The notes beneath the pieces were generated by a model. It had not been told where the DNA came from and searched no databases. It worked only from the letters and a program-made list of their open reading frames with translations. Positions 54,284-63,884 of a DNA stretch of 64,000 bases are shown here, piece after piece. This stretch comes from an uncultured Roseicyclus sp. Its GTDB lineage: Bacteria; Pseudomonadota; Alphaproteobacteria; Rhodobacterales; Rhodobacteraceae. The translations under genes were made by a program, and so were the position numbers. Positions within the stretch are counted from its first letter, which is position 1. Each line of letters begins with the position of its first letter. Location of the stretch: positions 1 through 64,000 of the forward strand of contig CAKZPN010000066.1 in the NCBI GenBank assembly GCA_937139335.1. The letters are read 5' to 3'.

Positions 54284-55795
54284 TTATCCTGACGACACCT
54301 CATCGCCCGCGCCCGCCCGCCGCCGCCACGCCTGCCAGAGCGACAGCAGCAAGAGCGCGATCGAAGCCAGCACGAACCCGGCTGCGATGGGGCGCTCGAA
54401 GAACACCATCGGGTCGCCGCGTGAGATCAGGAAGGCGCGGCGCAGGTTGGTCTCGATCAGGGGCCCTAGAACGAAACCCAGCAGCAGCAGCGCGGGGCTG
54501 AACCTGGCCAATGTCAGCAGGTAACCCGCCAGTCCGATCATCGCGACCGCGACGATGTCGAAACTCAGCCCCCGCACCGAATAGACACCGAGGCAGAGGA
54601 ACACGAGGATCGCCGGGTACATCAGGTGGAACGGAATGCGCAGCATCGCCACCCAGATGCCGATCAGCGGCAAGTTCAGGATCAGGAGCAGCAGGTTGCC
54701 GATGCCGAAGCTTGCGACGAGGCCCCAGAACATCTCGGGCCGCGCCTCCAGCATCATCGGACCCGGCTGGACACCGTGGATCACCAGCGCGCCCAGCATC
54801 AGCGCCATGATCGGGTCGCCCGGAATGCCGAGGGTCAGCGTCGGCGCGAAGGCGGTGATGGCGGCGGAGTTGTTCGCGGATTCGGGGCCGGCGACACCCT
54901 CGATCGCGCCGTTGCCGAAGCGCTCGGGCTGGCGCGCGACGCGGCGTTCCATCGAGTAGCTGAGGAAGGAGGAAAGCGTGGAGCCTGTGCCCGGCAGCGC
55001 CCCGAAGAAGCTGCCCATTGCGCTACCGCGCAAAATCGGCCAGCCCATCCGCCGCAGGTCCTCGCGCCGCGGCATGAGCGAGCGCAGGCCCAACCGCTCC
55101 GCGACGCCCTGGCGGTCGGGGTCGCGCACGTTGGAGATCACCTCGGCCACGCCGAAAAGGCCCATCGCCAGCGCCACGAGGTTGATCCCGTCCAGCAACT
55201 CGGTCTGGCCAAAGGTGAAGCGCTGCACGCCCGAGTTCACATCGGTTCCGACGCAACCCAGCAGCAGCCCCAGCGTGACCATGGCGAAGCCCTTGGCCGG
55301 GCGCGATGCGCCGATGGTCGAGGCGGCGACGAGGCCCAGGAACATCATCGCTGCGTAGTCCGCCGCGCCGAAGGCCGTGGCCGCGCGCGACAGCCAGCCC
55401 GCCAGCAGCACCAGCACCACGATCCCGAAGACCGAGCCCGCGAAGGACGACGCCATCGCGGTGAATAGCGCCACCCCCGCGCGCCCCTGCCGCGCCATCG
55501 GGTAGCCGTCGAGCGTGGTGACGGCGGATTGCGGCGTGCCCGGCAACCGCAGCAGGATCGAGGCGACCGCGCCGCCGTATTGCGCGCCGTAATAGACGCC
55601 CGCGAGCATGATCAGCGCGGCCTCGGGCGTGATGTAGAAGGTGATCGGCAGCAGGAGCGAGATCGCCGCCATCGCGCCGATGCCGGGCAGGACGCCGACG
55701 AAGGTGCCCAGCACAACGCCCAAGAGGCAGTAGACCAGAACCTCGGGCTGCAAGGCGAAGCCGAGCCCGAACAGGAGGCCTTCCCAGGTCGTCAT
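54284..55795 (-). CDS. tctA: Tripartite tricarboxylate transporter, large permease
   Basis: 503 residues, about 12 helices. TctA family marks: GVLPGIGAMAAISLLLPITF, YGAQYGGAVASILLRLPGTP, GSMGSFFGALPGTGSTLSSF-like segment with GALPGTG, and GVAGPESANNSAAITAFAPTLTLGIPG. Imports citrate-like acids with TctB and a periplasmic TctC. Overlaps tctB by 4 nt. Confidence 0.94.
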   Translation of the reverse strand: MTTWEGLLFGLGFALQPEVLVYCLLGVVLGTFVGVLPGIGAMAAISLLLPITFYITPEAALIMLAGVYYGAQYGGAVASILLRLPGTPQSAVTTLDGYPMARQGRAGVALFTAMASSFAGSVFGIVVLVLLAGWLSRAATAFGAADYAAMMFLGLVAASTIGASRPAKGFAMVTLGLLLGCVGTDVNSGVQRFTFGQTELLDGINLVALAMGLFGVAEVISNVRDPDRQGVAERLGLRSLMPRREDLRRMGWPILRGSAMGSFFGALPGTGSTLSSFLSYSMERRVARQPERFGNGAIEGVAGPESANNSAAITAFAPTLTLGIPGDPIMALMLGALVIHGVQPGPMMLEARPEMFWGLVASFGIGNLLLLILNLPLIGIWVAMLRIPFHLMYPAILVFLCLGVYSVRGLSFDIVAVAMIGLAGYLLTLARFSPALLLLGFVLGPLIETNLRRAFLISRGDPMVFFERPIAAGFVLASIALLLLSLWQAWRRRAGAGDEVSSG

Positions 55796-56241
55796 GGCAG
55801 GCGTGGCCAGAGCGGAAGGGTCATCTGCAATCCGATGCTGAAGACGAGCACGGTGAGGGCTGCGACGACAATGGCCAACGCCACGCGCCAGCGCCAGCCC
55901 GGTCGCGGCGCCGGGAGCGTGGCGACGAGGACCGCTGCGGCGGTCGCGCCTGCGAGGCCCAGGTAGAAGAGCCCGAGGCCGAAGATGAGGATCGCCGCCA
56001 GAACCGCCACGACGACGCCCACCTCTATCCTGGGCTGCGGCGCCGCCCGCCGCAGGGCCGGCAGCGCCACGATCAGGCCCAGCGCGAGCAGGACCGCGCC
56101 GAGGACCGCGGGGAAGAACCCCGGCCCCATCTGGCGCAGGCTGCCGAGGTCATAGTGGACAAGCGCCCAGACCGCGGCGACGGCCCCGAGGGCCGCCAGG
56201 GTGAGACCCCCGAGAAGGTCGGGCCAGTCGCGCTGCATCAA
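55792..56241 (-). CDS. tctB: Tripartite tricarboxylate transporter, small permease
   Basis: 149 residues, four helices, usual TctB size. The N-terminal LGGLTLAALGAVAAVWALVHYDLGSLRQMGPGFFP pattern (a conserved MGPGFFP) is typical. Lies 7 nt after tctC and overlaps tctA. Confidence 0.9.
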   Translation of the reverse strand: MMQRDWPDLLGGLTLAALGAVAAVWALVHYDLGSLRQMGPGFFPAVLGAVLLALGLIVALPALRRAAPQPRIEVGVVVAVLAAILIFGLGLFYLGLAGATAAAVLVATLPAPRPGWRWRVALAIVVAALTVLVFSIGLQMTLPLWPRLP

Positions 56242-56248
56242 GAACCTG

Positions 56249-57226
56249 CTACTGCGCCTCGACCCGGTCGATCACGGCGCCCCACATCGCGGTATCCGTC
56301 GCGATACGTTCTTCCAGATCCGCCGGCGAGCCGGGGGCCGCCTGCCAGCCGATGGCAAGCAGCTGCTCCTGAACCGCCGGGTCCGCGAGGATCTCGTTGA
56401 TCTCGGTGTTCAACCGCTCGATGACCGCCGGGTCGGTGTCGGCAGGCGCGATGAACGCGTTCCACAGCTCGGCCCGGAAATCGTCGGGCAAGCCCGCCTG
56501 CCCCGCCAGCACCGGCACGTCGGGCGCCTGCGCGAAGGGCTCGGCCGAGGTGATGCCCAGCATGCGCATGCTGCCCGCCTCGACATGCGGCAGCGCGGCG
56601 GAAGGCGCCATGAAGCCCGAGTCGATCTCGCCGCCCATGATCGAGGTCGTGACCTCGGCATAGCTGGTGAAGGGGATGTGCAGCATGCTCACACCGGCCT
56701 CAGCCGCGAACAGCTCTGCCGTCAGATGCGCGCCCGAGCCTTGCCCGACCGAGCCGAAGGTCAGCGCCTCGGGCTCTGCCCCGGCCGCCGCGACGAAGCT
56801 GTCGACATCGGTGAAGTCGGAGTCAGAGGAAACCGCCAGAACCAGCGGCGAGGTCGCGATCAGGGTCACGGGCGCGATGTCCTCGGCCACGTCGAAGCCG
56901 GTGTCGTCCATCAGGCGCTGCGCAGTGGTCAGCGGGCCGTTGATGGTGGTGCCGAAGGTGTGGCCGTCCCCGGCAGAGACCAGCATCTGCTGCACGCCGA
57001 TGACACCACCCGCGCCGGGACGGTTCTCGATCACGACGGGCTGGCCCAGGCGCTGCGACAGCGGGTCGGTGATGATGCGCGCAAGGATGTCGGGCGACGA
57101 GCCGGCCGGGAAGCCGACGAAGACGTGGACCGGGCCGGTCGGCCAGGTGTCCTGCGCGACCGCGGGCACGGCGGCAAAGGCGACGGCGCAGGCGAGCGCG
57201 GCGCGGCGGGTGAGAGCGATGGTCAT
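56249..57226 (-). CDS. tctC: Tripartite tricarboxylate transporter substrate-binding protein
   Basis: 325 residues. Signal peptide MTIALTRRAALACAVAFAAV with cleavage after VAQ or AVA. TctC/Bug family marks: FVGFPAGSSPDILARII, VVIENRPGAGGVIGVQQM, and FGSVGQGSGAHLTAELF. The ATG at 57226 has GGAGGA 8 nt upstream. Binds an acidic ligand such as a tricarboxylate in the periplasm. Confidence 0.94.
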   Translation of the reverse strand: MTIALTRRAALACAVAFAAVPAVAQDTWPTGPVHVFVGFPAGSSPDILARIITDPLSQRLGQPVVIENRPGAGGVIGVQQMLVSAGDGHTFGTTINGPLTTAQRLMDDTGFDVAEDIAPVTLIATSPLVLAVSSDSDFTDVDSFVAAAGAEPEALTFGSVGQGSGAHLTAELFAAEAGVSMLHIPFTSYAEVTTSIMGGEIDSGFMAPSAALPHVEAGSMRMLGITSAEPFAQAPDVPVLAGQAGLPDDFRAELWNAFIAPADTDPAVIERLNTEINEILADPAVQEQLLAIGWQAAPGSPADLEERIATDTAMWGAVIDRVEAQ

Positions 57227-57346
57227 ATGAATGGTCCTCCTCCGGAATTCGGGGCCAAAGGACACCAATCGCGGGGCGAATGCAATGTGGCAGGAAAAGC
57301 GGAACCGCTCGCCCCCGGGGCTACTTCTTCTATCAGAATGGCGGTC

Positions 57347-58546
57347 TCAGATCACGCCGTCCTTCGCCAGCCGCGCCAGATCTTCCTCGCCCAGGCCCAG
57401 CGCGCCCCAGACCGCGGCGTTGTGCTGCCCGAGCGTCGGCGGCGGTGTCTCCACCTGCGGCGCCGCGTGGTTCAGCTTCACGCCGGTCGTCGCCACCCGC
57501 ACGTCGGCCTCCACCCCCGGCACGCGTGAGTAAGTCTTCAGAAACCCGCGACCCGCGACCTGTTCGGTCGCCAGAACCTCGGGCACGCTCAGCACCGCGC
57601 CCGCGGGCACACCGATCGCGGCAAGCTCCTCGACCCATGCCTCGGCCGGGCGGGTGCGCAGCACCGCCTCGATCTCGGCGTTCAGCGCGTGCCGGTTGCG
57701 TTTGCGGTCTTCGCGCGTCGCGTAGTCGGGACGCTCCAGCAGGTCGGCGCGGCCGATGTGGCGGGCCAGCGCCTGCCATTGCTCGTCCTTGTTCGCGGCG
57801 ATATTCAGCGGCGCGTCCTGCGCCTGGAACGTGCCTGACGGCGCAGAGGTCGCGTTCTCGTTGCCCTGCGCCGTGGGCTCCACCCCCGCGATCAGGAAAT
57901 TCGACACCGCCCAACCCATCGTCACCAGCACCGATTCCAGCATCGACACGTCGATCAGCGCACCGCGTGGCCGGGCATTCAGGGCCGCACTGATGGCAAA
58001 GGCCGCCGTCAGTCCGCCGATGGTGTCGGCGATCGGAACCCCCACGCGCAGCGGCGCGCTGGTCGCGTCGCCAGTCACGGACATGACCCCGGACATGCCC
58101 TGCACGATCTGGTCGTAGGCGGGCCGGCCCCGCCACGGCCCGTCCTGCCCGAACCCCGAGATGGCACAGTAGATCAGCTCCGGGCGCAGCGCCTTCAGCA
58201 CCTCGTATCCCAGTCCCAGCCGGTCCATCACGCCGGGGCGAAAGTTCTCCACCACCACGTCGGCCTCCGTCACCAGCCGCTTGAACAGCGCCTTGCCCTC
58301 GGCGTGCTTGAGGTTCACCGTCACCGATTTCTTGCCGGCGTTCTGTGCGAGGAAGGATACGCCCATGCCGCGCGCATTCAGCGCCGGATCGGCTCCGAGA
58401 TTGCGCGCCAGATCGCCCCGTCCGGGCGCCTCGACCTTGATGACCTCGGCCCCGAAATGCACCAGCTGGTGGCAGGCAAAGGGGCCGGACAGCACATTGG
58501 TCAGGTCCAGAACCCGGATACCCTCCAGCCCGCGCGGCATGGTCAT
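57347..58546 (-). CDS. CaiB/BaiF family CoA transferase
   Basis: 399 residues, class III CoA transferase. Start GIRVLDLTNVLSGPFACHQLVHFGAEVIKVE, then SVTVNLKHAEGKALFKRL and VENFRPGVMDRLGLGYE, and the aspartate that carries the acyl intermediate in PIADTIGG. Moves CoA between carboxylic acids. The ATG at 58546 has GGAGGG upstream; ATG 58540 is a weaker choice. Neighbours suggest it activates an organic acid brought in by TctABC. Confidence 0.92.
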   Translation of the reverse strand: MTMPRGLEGIRVLDLTNVLSGPFACHQLVHFGAEVIKVEAPGRGDLARNLGADPALNARGMGVSFLAQNAGKKSVTVNLKHAEGKALFKRLVTEADVVVENFRPGVMDRLGLGYEVLKALRPELIYCAISGFGQDGPWRGRPAYDQIVQGMSGVMSVTGDATSAPLRVGVPIADTIGGLTAAFAISAALNARPRGALIDVSMLESVLVTMGWAVSNFLIAGVEPTAQGNENATSAPSGTFQAQDAPLNIAANKDEQWQALARHIGRADLLERPDYATREDRKRNRHALNAEIEAVLRTRPAEAWVEELAAIGVPAGAVLSVPEVLATEQVAGRGFLKTYSRVPGVEADVRVATTGVKLNHAAPQVETPPPTLGQHNAAVWGALGLGEEDLARLAKDGVI

Positions 58547-58648
58547 GTGCCTGTCCCTCCCTGGCGGCCTCGGACGAACCATGGACGCGGACCATCGCCG
58601 GGCGCAAGGCCGGGGGCAGGCAGGCTTTTCCTCTGCCTGCACTGCGCC

Positions 58649-59602
58649 TCAGATCTCGCGGATCGGCGCACCCTCGACCCAGGCGCGCACGTTTTCGGCG
58701 GTCTGGGCATACATCACGCGGTAGGTGTCGAGCGCGCCGTAGCCGATATGCGGCGTCAGGATCAGCTTGCCCGCCTCCATCAGCCCGGCATCGCGGATCG
58801 CGGCGTCGGCGGGCAGCGGCTCCTGCTCGAATACGTCGAGGGCTACCCGCGCGGGCCGTCCGGCCCGAAGCGCCGCCAGCAGTGCTGTCTCGTCGATGAT
58901 GGGCGCGCGTGAGGTGTTCACCAGCACGGCATCGGGCTTCATCCGCGCCAGTTCCGCCGCACCGATCAGCCCGCGAGTGCGGTCTGACAGGACAAGGTGG
59001 ACGCTGGCCACATCCGCGACGTCCAGCAACTCGCTAAGGCTGCCGGCCTGCGTCACGCCCACCTCGGCGCAGCGCTCGGCGGTCAGGTTCTGGCTCCACG
59101 CGACCACGTTCATGCCGAAGGGCCGCGCCAGCTCTGCCACCGCCGCGCCAAGCCGCCCCAGCCCGATCAGGCCCAGCGTCAGCCCGTCGAGATCGCGCCC
59201 GGCCTCGGCCTGCCAGCCACCCGATTGCAGCGACCGCATCTCGGACACGAGGTTGCGCGCCGCGACGAGGATCAGGGTAAAGGCAAGGTGCGCCGTCGCG
59301 GGCGCGCGGCTGGCGGTGCCGCAGACGGTAACGCCCCGCGCCCGCGCCGCCGCGACGTCGATGGAGGCGTTGCGCATCCCGGTGGTGACGATCAGGTGCA
59401 GGTTCGGCAGCGCCTCGATCAGGCCTGCCGGCAGCGGCGTCCGCTCGCGCATCGCGCAGATCACGTCGAACGGCTGCAGTTCCTCTATCAGATCTTCTGG
59501 CGGGATCGGCTCACGGAATACCGTCACATCGTCCGCAAGTTCCCCCCAGTCGGCGAAGCGGGTGGAATAACCCTGGTAGTCGTCCAGAACAGCGATCTTC
59601 AT
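58649..59602 (-). CDS. D-2-hydroxyacid dehydrogenase
   Basis: 317 residues, NAD-linked. NAD motif GLIGLGRLGAAVAELARPFG, and catalytic Arg-Glu-His set in VNTSRAPII, DVFEQEPLP, and LTPHIGYGALDTY. Could reduce a 2-oxoacid or oxidise a D-2-hydroxyacid intermediate. The ATG at 59602 has GAGGA upstream. 10 nt after the AtuA C-terminal-like gene. Confidence 0.92.
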   Translation of the reverse strand: MKIAVLDDYQGYSTRFADWGELADDVTVFREPIPPEDLIEELQPFDVICAMRERTPLPAGLIEALPNLHLIVTTGMRNASIDVAAARARGVTVCGTASRAPATAHLAFTLILVAARNLVSEMRSLQSGGWQAEAGRDLDGLTLGLIGLGRLGAAVAELARPFGMNVVAWSQNLTAERCAEVGVTQAGSLSELLDVADVASVHLVLSDRTRGLIGAAELARMKPDAVLVNTSRAPIIDETALLAALRAGRPARVALDVFEQEPLPADAAIRDAGLMEAGKLILTPHIGYGALDTYRVMYAQTAENVRAWVEGAPIREI

Positions 59603-59612
59603 CGCGAAATCC

Positions 59613-59927
59613 TCACTCCGTATCGGGCAGGTCGATGGTGAGCATGAGCGCGCTGAGGCTCTTGCCATGCGGGTCTATGGAGAGCGACCGGCTGACGCCC
59701 CCGCCCAGCGCATTCTCGATCACGAAATTCAGCGCGGCAAGACGCGGCAGCTCGTAGCGTGTCACCGGCCCGGCGCCGATGGCCGCGAAGGTCGCCGCGA
59801 CACGCTCGGCGGTCAGGTCGCGCCTCAGCTGCTCCCACCCCGCCGCGTCATAGGCGACCACGACGATGTTGGAGGTATTGCCCTTGTCGCCGGCGCGGGC
59901 GTGAGCGAGGTCGTGGACGCGCGTCAT
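59613..59927 (-). CDS. AtuA C-terminal-like domain protein
   Basis: 104 residues. Matches the small ferredoxin-like C-terminal domain of AtuA: DLAHARAGDKGNTSNIVVVAYD and RYELPRLAALNFVIENALGGGVSRSLSID. In many bacteria it is a domain of one long AtuA protein; here it is a separate gene, overlapping the N-terminal gene by 4 nt. Confidence 0.87.
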   Translation of the reverse strand: MTRVHDLAHARAGDKGNTSNIVVVAYDAAGWEQLRRDLTAERVAATFAAIGAGPVTRYELPRLAALNFVIENALGGGVSRSLSIDPHGKSLSALMLTIDLPDTE

Positions 59928-61285
59928 GCCTGCCCTCCGCCGAAGACCTCGACGCCGAGCCGGATCAGGTCGCGCGGGACCATCACCGACTGCACCGCCA
60001 TCACGTTGCGCACAGAGGCGACGCTGCCGCCACCCCCGCCCGTGGGCCCGTTCACATGCATCGCGCGCACCTCGAAGCCGACCGCAGCCGCCGCCGCCCG
60101 GTCCCGGCAACGCGCGGCGATCCGCAGGCGCACCTCGTAGGGTTCGGACGTGCCCGAGGCGGCGCCGTGCAGGCTGGTGCAGCCGATCAGGTCGACGCGC
60201 ATTTCGTCATAGGTAAACCCACGCCGGCGCAGCCTGTCCTGCACCACCTGCGCCGCCAGCTTCGCCCGCTCCACCGCGCCGATGCCGGCGTAGCCCACCT
60301 GCCCCTCGCCGATGAACCCCTCGGCATAGGCGACCAGCACTTTCAATTGCTCGGGCGGACCATCGGCGCGCGCACCTGTCACCTGCACCCGGTCGTGCCC
60401 GGTCTCGACCAGGTCGATCCCGGTCATATCGAGCGTGCAATCGGGCGTGATGTAACGCGCCGGGTCATGCACCTCGTAGAGCAGTTGCTCGGTCGCGGTG
60501 CGCCGGTCGAGCCGCCCGCCGGTGCCCGGCAGCTTGGTCAGCTCCAGCGCGCCATCCTTCCCGATGAGAGCGATCGGGTTGCCGATGTCGTCCATCCCCG
60601 GCACCTGCTTTTCGGGCCGCGTCGGGTCGGCGAAACAGCCGCCGGTCAGTTGCGCCGCGCATTCCAGCAGGTGCCCCATGACGGTGCCCGCCGCGATCCG
60701 GTCGAGATCGTCCGCGCCCCAGCCGAAATGGTGCATCGCGGGCGCGAGAAACAGCGAGGGGTCGGCGACGCGGCCGGTCAGGACGACCTCGGCCCCCGTC
60801 TCCAGCCCTGCCAGCACCGCGTCGGCGCCGAGATAGGCGTTGGCCGAGACCATGTCGGGCAGGAGGCTTTCCACCGGATCGCCGCTTTCCATAAGCACAA
60901 GATCCGGCCGCGCACGCACCGCGTCGGTCACGTCGTCGCCGGTGACGGCCGCGGCGCGAAGATGCGGCAGGCCAAGCTCCGCCGCCACCGCCACCGTTGC
61001 ACGGGCCGCGGCGACGGGGTTCGCCGCACCCATGTTGCTGACGATCCTGACGCCGTTGCGCGCGGCAGCGGGCAGCACGGCCTGCATGCGGGCGCGCAGG
61101 TGCGGATTGAACCCGGCGTCGGGGTCGGCATGGCGCGCCTGAACTTCCCGCGCCACCGTGCGCTCGGCCAGGCATTCGAAGACGAGGTAGTCGACCGCGC
61201 CCGCCTCGGCCATGGCGACGGCCGGCTCGATCCGGTCATCGGCGAACCCGGCCCCCGCCCCGATGCGCAGCCGGAGGTCCGTCAT
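59924..61285 (-). CDS. AtuA-like protein (DUF1446, acyclic terpene utilisation family)
   Basis: 453 residues. Family pattern: RIGAGAGFADDRIEPAVAMAEAG, VDYLVFECLAERTVA, RIVSNMGAANPVAAA, VLTGRVADPSLFLAP and GGCFADP. AtuA-like proteins are thought to act in branched acyl-CoA hydration or activation (citronellol route) but the reaction is poorly defined. Coupled to both neighbours by 4-nt overlaps, so it is part of this operon. Confidence 0.88.
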   Translation of the reverse strand: MTDLRLRIGAGAGFADDRIEPAVAMAEAGAVDYLVFECLAERTVAREVQARHADPDAGFNPHLRARMQAVLPAAARNGVRIVSNMGAANPVAAARATVAVAAELGLPHLRAAAVTGDDVTDAVRARPDLVLMESGDPVESLLPDMVSANAYLGADAVLAGLETGAEVVLTGRVADPSLFLAPAMHHFGWGADDLDRIAAGTVMGHLLECAAQLTGGCFADPTRPEKQVPGMDDIGNPIALIGKDGALELTKLPGTGGRLDRRTATEQLLYEVHDPARYITPDCTLDMTGIDLVETGHDRVQVTGARADGPPEQLKVLVAYAEGFIGEGQVGYAGIGAVERAKLAAQVVQDRLRRRGFTYDEMRVDLIGCTSLHGAASGTSEPYEVRLRIAARCRDRAAAAAVGFEVRAMHVNGPTGGGGGSVASVRNVMAVQSVMVPRDLIRLGVEVFGGGQA

Positions 61286-62436
61286 CCGCCGCTGATCCGC
61301 GCGGCGGCGGGAACCGGGCGGTCGGGCGGCGCCGGGTTCAGCCCGTGCCGACGCGACATCGCGTGACGGCAGAGTGCCGCGAAGCGGTAGAAGCCATGCA
61401 CGAACTTGCCGTATGGCATGGTCAGGAACAGGCTGAAGACCACGCCGAGGTGGATTGCCAGCAGCACGCCCATCGCGGCGGTGCCGCCGAGGATGTGCAG
61501 CGCCAGACCCGTCACGGCGGTCAGAAACAGCATCAGGATGAAGGCGACATCCATGCCGGTCGCGCGCTGGTCGACAAGGTCGGGCAAACGCTTGCGCCGC
61601 GCCGCCAGAAGGCCACCTGTGCCGATGGCCAGACCGATGCCGCCCACGGTGCCCAGCATCTGCGGCAGGTCCCACCACGGGTAGGGCGCGATGCGCCCGA
61701 AGCCGTAGTGGTAGATCGTGCCGACGGACGTGGCGGCGAAGCACAGCAGGAAGCCGTAGAAGGTGAGATGGTGATAGAGCCTGCGGTTGTCGCGCGGCTG
61801 GTCATCCTCGTTGAAGCAGCCGGCCCCGCCGCCATCGAGGTAGCGCAGGCTGCCGGCATCGCGGATCGCCTGCCAGATCGAAGGCGAGCTGGACGCGACG
61901 GTGTTGACCGCGTTGGCATCGGCCCAGAAGGCCCGCAGCCCCATGCCCATCGCGACGAGCGAGAACAGGAAGACCGCGCCGAACAGCGCCGCCATCGTGT
62001 TGTGCGGCATCAGGGCATAGAACCCCTCGGGCGCGAGATGGGCGCGAAACAATTCGCCGGGCGCGTTCAGCACGATGAGGCCGATGAAGAAGGCCGTGAC
62101 CGACAGCGCCGTCAGCACCGCGATCTTCAGCCCGTTCCGCGCGAACAGCGGCGCCAGCGCCTGCGGCCAGGCGTATTGCGCGTAGCTGTCGTTGCGCACC
62201 TCGGCCAGCGTCTTGGGCAGGTTCACCGCGAATTCATGCGGCGGCGAGAACTGGCAGTCGTGGTAGCACGCGCCGCAGTTGTGGCACAGGTTGGCGAGGT
62301 AGTTGATGTCGCCCGCGGCAAAACTGCGCTGCATCTGAAGCGCGGGAAACACCGCGCAGATCCCCTCGCAATAGCGGCAGGCGTTGCAGATCGTGATCTG
62401 ACGCTCGGCCTCTTGCTGAAGCTCAGTTCCCTGCAT
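61282..62436 (-). CDS. tcuB: Tricarballylate utilisation protein, FeS/membrane electron carrier
   Basis: 384 residues. Two [4Fe-4S] motifs near the start, CNACRYCEGIC and CHNCGACYHDC (each C-x2-C-x2-C-x3-C), followed by five to six membrane helices with histidines that may bind heme (GTIYHYGFG, LLAIHLGVVFSL). TcuB reoxidises TcuA by passing electrons to the respiratory chain. Overlaps tcuA by 14 nt. Confidence 0.92.
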   Translation of the reverse strand: MQGTELQQEAERQITICNACRYCEGICAVFPALQMQRSFAAGDINYLANLCHNCGACYHDCQFSPPHEFAVNLPKTLAEVRNDSYAQYAWPQALAPLFARNGLKIAVLTALSVTAFFIGLIVLNAPGELFRAHLAPEGFYALMPHNTMAALFGAVFLFSLVAMGMGLRAFWADANAVNTVASSSPSIWQAIRDAGSLRYLDGGGAGCFNEDDQPRDNRRLYHHLTFYGFLLCFAATSVGTIYHYGFGRIAPYPWWDLPQMLGTVGGIGLAIGTGGLLAARRKRLPDLVDQRATGMDVAFILMLFLTAVTGLALHILGGTAAMGVLLAIHLGVVFSLFLTMPYGKFVHGFYRFAALCRHAMSRRHGLNPAPPDRPVPAAARISGG

Positions 62437-63850
62437 GGCGCGCGGCCTCCTTGCCTGCGACGCGGCCGAAGACGGCGCCGATGGTCATGCCGATCCCGGC
62501 GAGATAGCCCTTGCCGAGCACGTTGCCCGCCATGATCTCGCCCGCGGCATAGATGTTGGCCGAGGGGCGGCCGCCCTGCATCAGGATCTTCGCCTCGCGG
62601 TTCACCCGCGTGCCAAGATAGGTGAAGGTGATGCCGGGACGCACCGGGTAGGCGTAATAAGGCGCGGTGTCGATGCGGCGCGCCCAGTGACTTTTCGGCG
62701 GGCTCAGCCCCTCGGTATGGCAGTCGTCCAGTTCCTGCGAATTGAACGTGCCCTCGCGCACGGCAGCGTTGTAGTCGGTCACCGTGCGCTCGAACGCCTC
62801 GGGGTCGAGGTCGAGCTTGCCGGCCAGTTCGCGCAGGCTCGGCGCCTCGATGGCCGGGTAGACCGAGGGCATGAACATCCCCATCGCCTTGTGGTCGAAC
62901 ACGATGTAGGCGATCTGGTCGGGCTGGTCGGCCACCAGCCGGCCCCAGATGGCATAGCGCTTGGGCCAGATGTCCTCGCCTTCGTCGTAGAACCGCTTGC
63001 AGGCGTTGTTCATCACGATGCCGAACACCACGCAGTCGAGCCGGGTGACGATACCGCCGTCGAACTTGGGCGAGCGCGCGTCGATGGCGACGGCATGGCA
63101 CTGGGTCGGATCGCCGACCGGCTCCACCCCCTTGTCGAGCAAGAGCCGCAGGATCGAGCCGCGGTTGTTCTCGGTGCCGCGGATGAGGAAGTTGTCGGCC
63201 TTGTCGCCCCAGTATTCCTTGAGCCACTCGATATTGGCCTCAAACCCGCCGGTGGCGGTCACCAGCGCGCGGGCGTCGATTCGGTAGGGCCCGGCCGGCC
63301 CACCGACGGTGGCGGAGGTGAAGAACCCGTTGTCGATCTCGAGCTCGGTCACCGGGCTTTCGTAGCGGATATCGACGCCGATGCGTTCCGCCTCGGCATA
63401 GAGCGCGTTCAGCATCGCGCGCCCGCCACCGAGGAAAAACGCGTTGGTCCGCCCGAGGTTCAGCGTGCCGCCCAGCGGTTGCTGAAACCGGACGCCGGTG
63501 TCGGTCATCCAGTCCCACAGCTCCTTGGATTCCGCGATGGTGAAGCGCGCAAGCTCCTCATCGGTCTGGCCGCCGGTGACGCGCATCAGGTCGTCCCAGA
63601 ACTCCTCCTCGGAATAGGGACCGGTCAGGATCTCGTTGCCCTCGTCATGGGCGCAGCGCAGGTTGCGGGTGTGGCGGGTATTGCCGCCGCGATAGAACTT
63701 GGTCGCGCCCTCGACCACGATGACGGACGCGCCCTTGCGGCGCGCGGTGATCGCGGCACAGAGCGCCGCGTTCCCGCCGCCCGCGACCAGCACGTCGCAA
63801 CTGGTGTCGACCGCCGTGGCGGGGACCGCCTGGCCGTTCATCCGGCTCAT
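62423..63850 (-). CDS. tcuA: FAD-dependent tricarballylate dehydrogenase
   Basis: 475 residues. FAD motif VLVAGGGNAALCAAITARRK, the tcuA marker FYRGGNTRHTRNLR, ALVTATGGFEANIEWLK, and the C-terminal GEIMAGNVLGKGYLAGIGMTIGAVFGR. Oxidises tricarballylate to cis-aconitate, which the TCA cycle can use; related flavoproteins act on fumarate-like acids, so substrate range is inferred. The ATG at 63850 is used; ATG 63841 is an alternative. Confidence 0.93.
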   Translation of the reverse strand: MSRMNGQAVPATAVDTSCDVLVAGGGNAALCAAITARRKGASVIVVEGATKFYRGGNTRHTRNLRCAHDEGNEILTGPYSEEEFWDDLMRVTGGQTDEELARFTIAESKELWDWMTDTGVRFQQPLGGTLNLGRTNAFFLGGGRAMLNALYAEAERIGVDIRYESPVTELEIDNGFFTSATVGGPAGPYRIDARALVTATGGFEANIEWLKEYWGDKADNFLIRGTENNRGSILRLLLDKGVEPVGDPTQCHAVAIDARSPKFDGGIVTRLDCVVFGIVMNNACKRFYDEGEDIWPKRYAIWGRLVADQPDQIAYIVFDHKAMGMFMPSVYPAIEAPSLRELAGKLDLDPEAFERTVTDYNAAVREGTFNSQELDDCHTEGLSPPKSHWARRIDTAPYYAYPVRPGITFTYLGTRVNREAKILMQGGRPSANIYAAGEIMAGNVLGKGYLAGIGMTIGAVFGRVAGKEAARHAGN

Positions 63851-63884
63851 CGTGATGCCATCCCTGCGCTCACCCCTCTGCGCC

